This document shows positions 57,862 to 64,000 of a stretch of 64,000 nucleotides of DNA, piece by piece. The DNA is taken from the NCBI GenBank assembly GCA_963555705.1, contig OY743172.1, positions 28,395,446-28,459,445 of the forward strand, given 5' to 3'. A program made the position numbers and the translations under genes. Each line of letters starts with the position of its first letter. Position 1 is the stretch's first letter. The notes beneath the pieces are model-generated. The model ran no database searches and was not told the DNA's origin. It saw nothing but the letters and a program-made list of their open reading frames with translations. This DNA is from Ligustrum vulgare. Its lineage: Eukaryota; Streptophyta; Magnoliopsida; Lamiales; Oleaceae.

Positions 57862-59291
57862 TCTTAATATATATAATAATAGTATAGCCGTCAAAAAAAC
57901 CCACACATAGTTTCCCGTCATTTTTCCCTACTATTTTAAGAAACTTTGTAATTTTATTAATTATTTTAATAATTGAATTAGGAAACTTCAATTAATGCAA
58001 AATTAATTATAAGTGGCATGTAATAAATGACTTATTGATTGTAAAAAATAAAAAATCTATAAAAAGATCAAATTGTATATTATTTTTATTCTTTTGATAA
58101 TTATTGTAATATTTTTTCGTCAAAAAATATGCAATATAGGTGTCAAATTCATAATCTTAACGAGAAGTTCAATACAAGTTAACAAATGAGAGCAAACTCT
58201 AAATATATCATTCTTAAAATTGCCTCAAATAATAAAGGTAAAAGTTTTACTTATACTTTTTACTTTTTCCAATATCTAATCTTTTTAATTTATCTCATCC
58301 AAGACATAAAATGATATTTATCATTTCTTACCTAACTTCAATTTGACATAAATGATTAATTTCAAATCTTTTTTCTTATCAAATTAAAAGAAATAATGAT
58401 ATCCGATCTTTCTAAGTAAATTCAATTGAATCATTTTAATTTCTACAACTTCAGGTTTCGATAAACTCTTTGATAATTTTGAAATTAATTTTATAAATTT
58501 ACTCATTTTGTTCATTTATCTATTTTTTAATTTTTATAAATTTAAAATAACATCAATTTGTAAAATGTATACTACAGACTTTAACAATTAATTCTATAGA
58601 AAATAAAAATATAAGGTTTTAACAAACTTATTCTATTTAAAAATAAAATATAGTCCATACATTTATTTAACATGTACAAAAACTAGTTCTTTGTGTGTGT
58701 GGGTAATATGGTCATTTTCAATAGTTGGTGAAAAATAAAATGTCACATTGTATTTGAAACCATTGAATATGAGTAAGTTTGATATAAACTATAGAAATTG
58801 TTTTAAATATGTGATTGAAAGTGAAAGAATGTAGTATAAAAAATAAAATAATTGTCAAATCAATCAATTGAGTGCTTAAAATTTGATTTTCTTTTTTTAG
58901 AATGTGTGGTTAAAAAATAGTATGTGCAATTGTGAAAAATTAGTTTTTAAATAATATGTGGTTGTGAATGAACATTAAAAAAAATTATTTTTGAATAATC
59001 AATTCTATATAAATAAATAAACTAAGGAAACTAGATAATAAACAATTAACTATTAAAAAAATGCAATTCATAAATTTTCTTTTCTTTTTTGATATTTTGA
59101 TTGTATATTGAATATACAATTTATGCATTAAAGTAAGAAATCTTATAGGGAGAAATGAAATTACAAATTATTCACAATTTGTGTATGCAAATTTTTTTTT
59201 TTTATTATGTTATTTTTATCAGGCATTGTATTTTTACAACTTATTCAATAAATATTATTTATTTCGTGCATCGCACGGGTGCGATTACTAG
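57862..59291 (+). mobile_element. Non-autonomous Helitron
   Basis: The 5' end is TCTTAATATATATAATAATAG after an A, and the 3' end is CTAG before a T, so it sits in an AT dinucleotide with no duplication, as Helitrons do. Ten bases before CTAG there is a hairpin, CGTGCATCGCACG (five-base stem), the 3' signal of the class. The 1430-base interior is AT-rich and has no Rep/helicase gene. Ends inferred from these signals only. Confidence 0.8.
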
Positions 59292-59470
59292 TGAAGTCTA
59301 ATAATACTAAATAGAGGCTTGCTCTAGTGCCCTTGTAAAGCAATCATTATGGTACCCTTTAAGACATAAAAACTGGGTCCACCAAATAATGAGGCCCACA
59401 TCTTACGTCATGAATGAAGGACACCATAGCATTCTTGCTAATAATAACTCCAAATATATGCTACTTAATA
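59292..59470. other. Short spacer between Helitron and MITE
   Basis: Non-coding. GAAGGACACCATAG at 59414 mirrors GGTGTCCTT at 56356, but the rest does not align well. Confidence 0.4.
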
Positions 59471-59718
59471 CTTCATTCGTCACATAAAGATATACTTGTA
59501 TTCCTTATTTGTCCGTTTAAATTATAATCTATTTACCTCGTTAAGTGTATATTTAACTTTATCATTTTCTAATGTCAATATTGAATGTACTTCATTACTA
59601 ATGAGTAAGTAGGATATTTTTAGAAAAAGTGTAAAATTTATTTTCCTAATCACATTAATTAACATTTCTTAACTTACAAAAAGGTAAGAGCAAATATAAC
59701 TTTACAGGACAGAAGAAA
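59471..59718. mobile_element. Stowaway-like MITE downstream of XTH
   Basis: Imperfect terminal inverted repeats of about 28 bases (CTTCATTCGTCACATAAAG left; TTTCTTCTGTCCTGTAAAG as complement of the right), resembling the CTCCCTCCGTCCCATAAAG Stowaway start. A TA at each side (59469-59470, 59719-59720) is the expected duplication. No coding. Confidence 0.8.
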
Positions 59719-59967
59719 TATTTATTTATTCAAACCATGAGGGCGTGTCAATTACACAAATCTTCAATGAACTCAGTTTACAAAGCCAATGAACCAACCT
59801 AAAGGCGTGAAATATATAATGCCCCATATAAATATTTCTTATCACCCTCAATGAATCTAATTTATGTATTCACAGCAAAAAAAAAAAATAATAATAATAA
59901 TAATAAAAGCAAACTTCAAAGGACAGTAAATAGCAATGCCATGTAATGTTGCGACGTACGTATGCCA

Positions 59968-62283
59968 TCAAATCGAAGATGCCTTGGCCTGGATTGATCT
60001 GCTCCTGTGGTGTTGTTTGCCACGGTGATGGATCCCGCCAAATGTTACTGGGTCGAAGCCTCGAAGTCGTTCTGCCTCCTCAGCATTGACCGCGCACTCA
60101 GATGGAGGAAACTTGTAACGTGAACGGTCATAGCAATACGAGTATTGCATGTGCTTCTTGCGGAAACTATCCATTTTCATTCGCTGTCTACGGGTGATGC
60201 CACTTGGTATTGAATCCAACGTCGGAGCAGCTTCACACTTGAACTGATCAAGAGGATCGACGGCACAACCATGGAGAACAAATTCGGAAAACTCGGCTAT
60301 GTAAGGGGCATATTTGTAATTAACTCGGTAACGCCCCCCGTTCGTGGCCCAGTCGGAGCCATCCCATATTGTTGAATAGAGAGACATTGGTTTAGAGGGA
60401 AAGTCCCCACCCATTGCTTCCGTTCTTTTGATCTCTCTTATGGGGACACTATCCACATAAAAGCTGCAAGAAAGCACAAGACACCAAAAAACAAAGAATC
60501 AAAGTTTGGACTGCAGAATAACGTATAATTTGGCAAACCATGTTCTTGCCACCTACTATTTTTTTTATTCAACAAAGAAAAATTGGGGAATTATCGAGCT
60601 AATTAAAAGTCCCAAATAGATGCAGTAAAAATTCTTTCATGGTAAACTTGTGTAGCACATTTATCGTGTAAAGACACGGAAAAATGTCGATACTTCATAG
60701 AAAGAAGTCCCTCTTCTTACATACGTTTACAAGACATCAACACGCAGATAATAACAATAATAATATTAATATATTTCATTACCATGATTCAATTTCATGA
60801 CAATGTTAATTTATTGCGAACAACATCAACATTACCGGCTTTCCATGTATCAACAAGAGAATAGAAGTTCATCGATTCGTGATCAAGCACAGCAGAGTAA
60901 ACCCAAATTCCCGGGGATTCAATCATTGCAATTAATTTACAAAATGTTTTCGAGTTCTCTATATAATTTTCATCGCGATATTTGCACATTCGGAACAGCA
61001 TTAACTGACATGAGATGACACTGATAGAACATAGCACGCCAACACTTTATAGTATCCAAGAAAAAGGAAAGCATGATGATGCCATTAACAGATACATCAA
61101 AAACAGAAACTCCAAAAACAGTGAAAGCAGCATGTGAAAATTTAAGGGATACAGCCGGATGTATAAGCAAAATTGCAAATAATCCAAGGAATCAGATGCA
61201 CCAAAACTTTTTGCCAGAAAAATCTTTATTTTAACCAAATATAGAGAGAAGAAATAATACTGAAATGGAGTCTTAAGGTTTTGATTTTTCTTACACAATC
61301 TGATTATCAGTCCACAAGATACTGTACTCATGGAAATCCTCAGAGGGATCGAACCAGAGACCATATCTTTCTTCTCGTCCAACGTTTGTGCTTCCATTTC
61401 CATAAATATTTGTCTGAATTCTCCAGTTTTTGCCTCGGATGTTACCTAAGAACTCGAAGTCTATTTCGTCATGGTTCTTCTCAAATATGTCCCCATTCGA
61501 CATCTGTCATCCATGCGCGCACATTAATTTCAAAACAAATTACGAGACCATTTTTATCACAGAATGGTTAAGAAACTTCATAATGTTCATGTCCATAAGC
61601 AGAATTTTAGCATCAATTTATTTTAATTTTTATTATATTAAACATCAAAATTGTAATGGAGAAATTCAAAAGAACCCAAATAGTAATGGAGAAATTCAAA
61701 AGAACCCATGTAAAGTTTATTGATTTTTATCAAAATCATCAACATCAAGAATCTAATTAAGATTTTTTTTCCCCAGTACCAGAAATTTTAAAGAGGTGTA
61801 AAAATCAGGGGTTCCATTCGGATTTTTTTATTAATTTTAAATAACTGAATAAAAAATGGAAATATTAAATCAAGATTTACTTACATAAAATGCAACGACA
61901 ACACCAGCAGTGTAATCTGCAGGCAGTTTGATAGAAGCACTGAAAAACCCATGAAGGTAAATATCTTGTGAAACAAATCCAGAACCTGCACTTATCAACA
62001 AAAACACATTAAACATTCAATAATTATATAACTATTAAAAGTTAAAACCAAAATTTCAAACCAAATAAACGCATACGGCTTATAAATAAAATTTTACAAA
62101 AACACCTGTTCTTTCATCTAAAGAGATGTGAACGGATTTTCCATCTTTGAGGACCATAAGATTATCATTTCCAAAAAGGTGCGAGTACCCTTCATCAAAT
62201 GATAGTAATGGAAGATTTCTTGACGACCCACTAACCAATAATACATGAAACGCAAAGGTCAAAATACCCAGATAAGAATTCAT
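59968..62283 (-). CDS. XTH: Xyloglucan endotransglucosylase/hydrolase, group III-B (XTH27/28-like)
   Basis: Four exons on minus: 62283-62106, 61985-61885, 61503-61295, 60463-59968; introns of 120, 381 and 831 bases, all GT-AG and phase-consistent, giving 327 residues, normal for the family. It cuts and rejoins xyloglucan in the cell wall during expansion. The start gives a signal peptide ([18 protein letters not shown]). GH16 signature [10 protein letters not shown] is at residues 104-113, so nucleophile Glu106, assisting Asp108 and acid/base Glu110 are all present. An N-glycosylation sequon NGS is at 129-131. [11 protein letters not shown] (196-206) and the cysteine-containing XET C-terminal domain (YSYCYD, 270-275) follow. 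The LHGC-VDP-DQF run and a His/Arg-rich tail point to the III-B group. No lesion was seen; the gene looks functional. A Stowaway MITE lies 250 bases beyond the stop. No clear TATA box was chosen. Confidence 0.96.
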
Positions 62284-63036
62284 TGCAGATTTTTATAAAA
62301 AATGGAGTTTTTTTTTTCCTTCTCGTATGTTTAAGTACAGATTCTTCGAGTGCTTTCCGTATTGTGTAAATATGTAGATGAATCCTGCTGTAAGAGTATT
62401 AAAAGTGTCTGTGTGTAAAAGAGAGGTCTCAATCTCCACAACAATGTATGAGAGAAAAGTGTGTGTTAAAGAGTCATGGGAAAGCAGGGGAAAGTGGAGC
62501 TGATTTTATTGGGTGGTGAGACTGTGAGGTGCATCAGCTCACACAAATTTTCCAAAAAAAAAAAAAAACGAAAAATCTTTCATTTTTCTGTTTATAAATA
62601 CAATTTTTTTTAACACGATTTCACGTTAAGAATCTGTTTGAGTTGTAGAATACTTCCTGAAAAGGTTATTTTATATCAGTTTTTCACTTTCTTGAAAAAA
62701 TAAAATTAATTAGGTTAAATACTTTAAACGAGTAATTAAACATATATTCAATAATAACTTCTTAATTTCAGAAATAGCTTTTGATTTTTAAAAAATTCTA
62801 TCAATAGTGTCATGAGAATCTTATAAGAAAATGTAATCACATTTGTTTGGCCAAAAAACTTTGTTTATAAATAAAGAATGTAATATTTTTGAAATGATAC
62901 GTGGTTAAAAAAATGTGTAATAAAAAAACAATTTAAAAAATGTGTTCTCAGAGGAAACCAAACGGTTCTAACTTGAATATTAGATTGTTTCATCTCTTTT
63001 TTCCCTTTCATTTCGTGTATTTAATGATTATATGTT
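62284..63036 (-). other. 5' flank of XTH
   Basis: Probable promoter region. A CCCAAT box on minus (near 62508) lies about 225 bases upstream of the start codon. No convincing TATA box at the usual distance. The rest is AT-rich and unassigned. Confidence 0.45.
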
Positions 63037-63105
63037 ATTCACTCTATTTCATAAAGATAAACTCATTTTTATTTTTACAAAGATTAAGAAAACATAATTA
63101 ATAAA
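63037..63105 (+). mobile_element. Stowaway MITE fragment
   Basis: CACTCTATTTCATAAAGATA and following ACAAAGATTAAGAAAA are typical of the left half of Stowaway elements; the right half is missing. Confidence 0.5.
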
Positions 63106-63253
63106 TGTTGGAACTATAAATTTACTTACATTGGGTATGTTACGACCATAACTAATTGGACATGACACGCTATCCATATGGGCCCACCAAGAAATCTACA
63201 AAACATTCATTCATCTAATTATGACCCACAAGCAAAACTGTGGATATCAAACT

Positions 63254-63878
63254 TGTTGGACTCTTACATGTCGGGGTACCCCTATGCGAAGGTGATGCTA
63301 TGTCGAGGTACCCTTATGTCTAGATAATCCTATGCCGAGGTACCCCTATATCGGGGTGATGTTATGCCGAGGTACCCTTGTGTCGAGGTACTTCTAAGCT
63401 GAAGTGAGTACCCTGAAAAGGTAACAATATTGATTGACGTGACAACATCTTTAAATGGATCTGATGGTTGTTTTAACCTATGAGATGTAGTAATGATTAT
63501 AGTCAAATAAATTGTTTACCTCATAAATGGTTATGATCTTGTCATGTGTAAAGTATAACACGTGTCACAATCTAAGAGAATTACTTATTTTATAAATAGA
63601 GCACACACTTGCCTCATAGGAAAATATTGGTAATTTAATACTCTAACTCAATATTTTACTCTCACTCCATTTTCTTTCTTTTACAAACTTATATTTCCTA
63701 CACTCAATTTATATTTGCTTGAAATGAGTACTGATTTAAGCATTGGAGTGCAAACGGGAGCCACCTTGACCTCTTTTGCAAGCTGATTGTTTGTCCTAAT
63801 GCGCAGAAGATTTACGTGTTCAAGAGGGAGACGCTAAGATGTGTTGATCCAAGGTCCTATCAAATTTTGTGGTCAACA
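63254..63878 (+). mobile_element. LTR-like sequence at the window edge
   Basis: TG (TGTTGGACTC) to CA (GTGGTCAACA) with a TATA box TATAAATA at 63591-63598 and, about 150 bases later, TGATTTAAGCATTGGAGTG, typical of the R-U5 part of plant Gypsy (Tat/Ogre-like) LTRs. Flanks do not form a duplication, so it may be the left LTR of an element extending beyond 64000, or a fragment. No primer site was recognised after it. Confidence 0.5.
63264..63405 (+). repeat. Degenerate tandem repeats around GTCGAGGTACCC
   Basis: Seven copies of (G/T)(C/T)(C/G)(G/A)(A/G)GGTAC with a spacing of about 20-40 bases, in the U3-like part of the LTR-like sequence. Confidence 0.75.
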
Positions 63879-64000
63879 GGTTAAATAGCAAGAAGCGTCC
63901 ATATCCTTTGAGGTGATTGCAGAATTCGTCATAATTCTTTCAATTTTTGCACTTCACCTTCAAAATCATGTTTCTTTACGAAATTCATCATTTCCATCAA

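Noticed and set aside
56354..59430. Possible large element with GGTGTCCTT / AAGGACACC ends
   Set aside because: Only about 12 bases mirror each other and no target duplication fits; the Helitron lies between them.
61047..61403. 118-codon minus frame inside XTH
   Set aside because: It reads out of exon 3 frame into the third intron; the GH16 frame is the real one.

Overview
This window is nuclear DNA of a flowering plant, most probably a eudicot. It is AT-rich, has spliced genes with GT-AG introns, is packed with plant-type LTR retrotransposons, hAT elements, a Helitron and Stowaway-like MITEs, and carries an integrated plant pararetrovirus. Little of it is host coding sequence. The species cannot be named from sequence alone.

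Host genes. (1) Two exons of a chloroplast-type anthranilate synthase beta subunit (ASB, the glutamine amidotransferase of tryptophan synthesis) lie on + at 1205-1304 and 38667-38753. The 37 kb between them is a stack of retrotransposons, and the exon that must lie between them was not found. (2) A complete four-exon xyloglucan endotransglucosylase/hydrolase gene (group III-B, XTH27/28-like) lies on - at 59968-62283. (3) A broken leucine-rich-repeat (LRX-like) fragment lies on - at about 55.75-56.07 kb.

Mobile layer, left to right. Copia-A, 1467-10121, has both LTRs and a perfect TSD. A worn gypsy-type remnant follows (10.4-11.1 kb), then a solo LTR-like element (11394-13265). Copia-B, 13432-21424, is a tandem composite with three LTR pieces inside one TSD. 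A minus-strand Copia-E remnant (22.0-27.3 kb) is split by a 3.2 kb solo LTR (22926-26107). A hAT-like MITE sits at 28923-29520. Copia-D, 29725-38347 on -, is interrupted by a solo LTR (32113-33829) and a non-autonomous hAT (34450-35338), and its right LTR is cut short and joined to a piece of Copia-E. Just after the last ASB exon is a gag-only LTR element (39099-46676, TR-GAG type), interrupted by a 5.2 kb hAT with a recognisable transposase (40515-45720), itself interrupted by another solo LTR (42068-43751). Most nesting levels are proven by target-site duplications.

Viral layer. From about 47.13 to 55.61 kb on - is a nearly full-length, decayed endogenous pararetrovirus (Caulimoviridae, cavemovirus/solendovirus-like order): part of ORF1, a tRNA-Met primer site, a coat-protein region with a broken zinc knuckle, a movement-protein-like region, protease-RT-RNase H, a transactivator-like ORF, then an intergenic region with a TATA box and poly(A) signal, then the rest of ORF1. 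The copy is therefore circularly permuted, with its break inside ORF1.

The right end has a non-autonomous Helitron (57862-59291), a Stowaway MITE (59471-59718) 250 bp beyond the XTH stop, and, upstream of XTH, an LTR-like sequence with short tandem repeats reaching the window edge. No bacterial, CRISPR or operon features are present. No single undescribed system stands out; the strongest observations are the broken ASB locus, the triple-nested TR-GAG/hAT/LTR, the tandem Copia-B and the permuted pararetrovirus.
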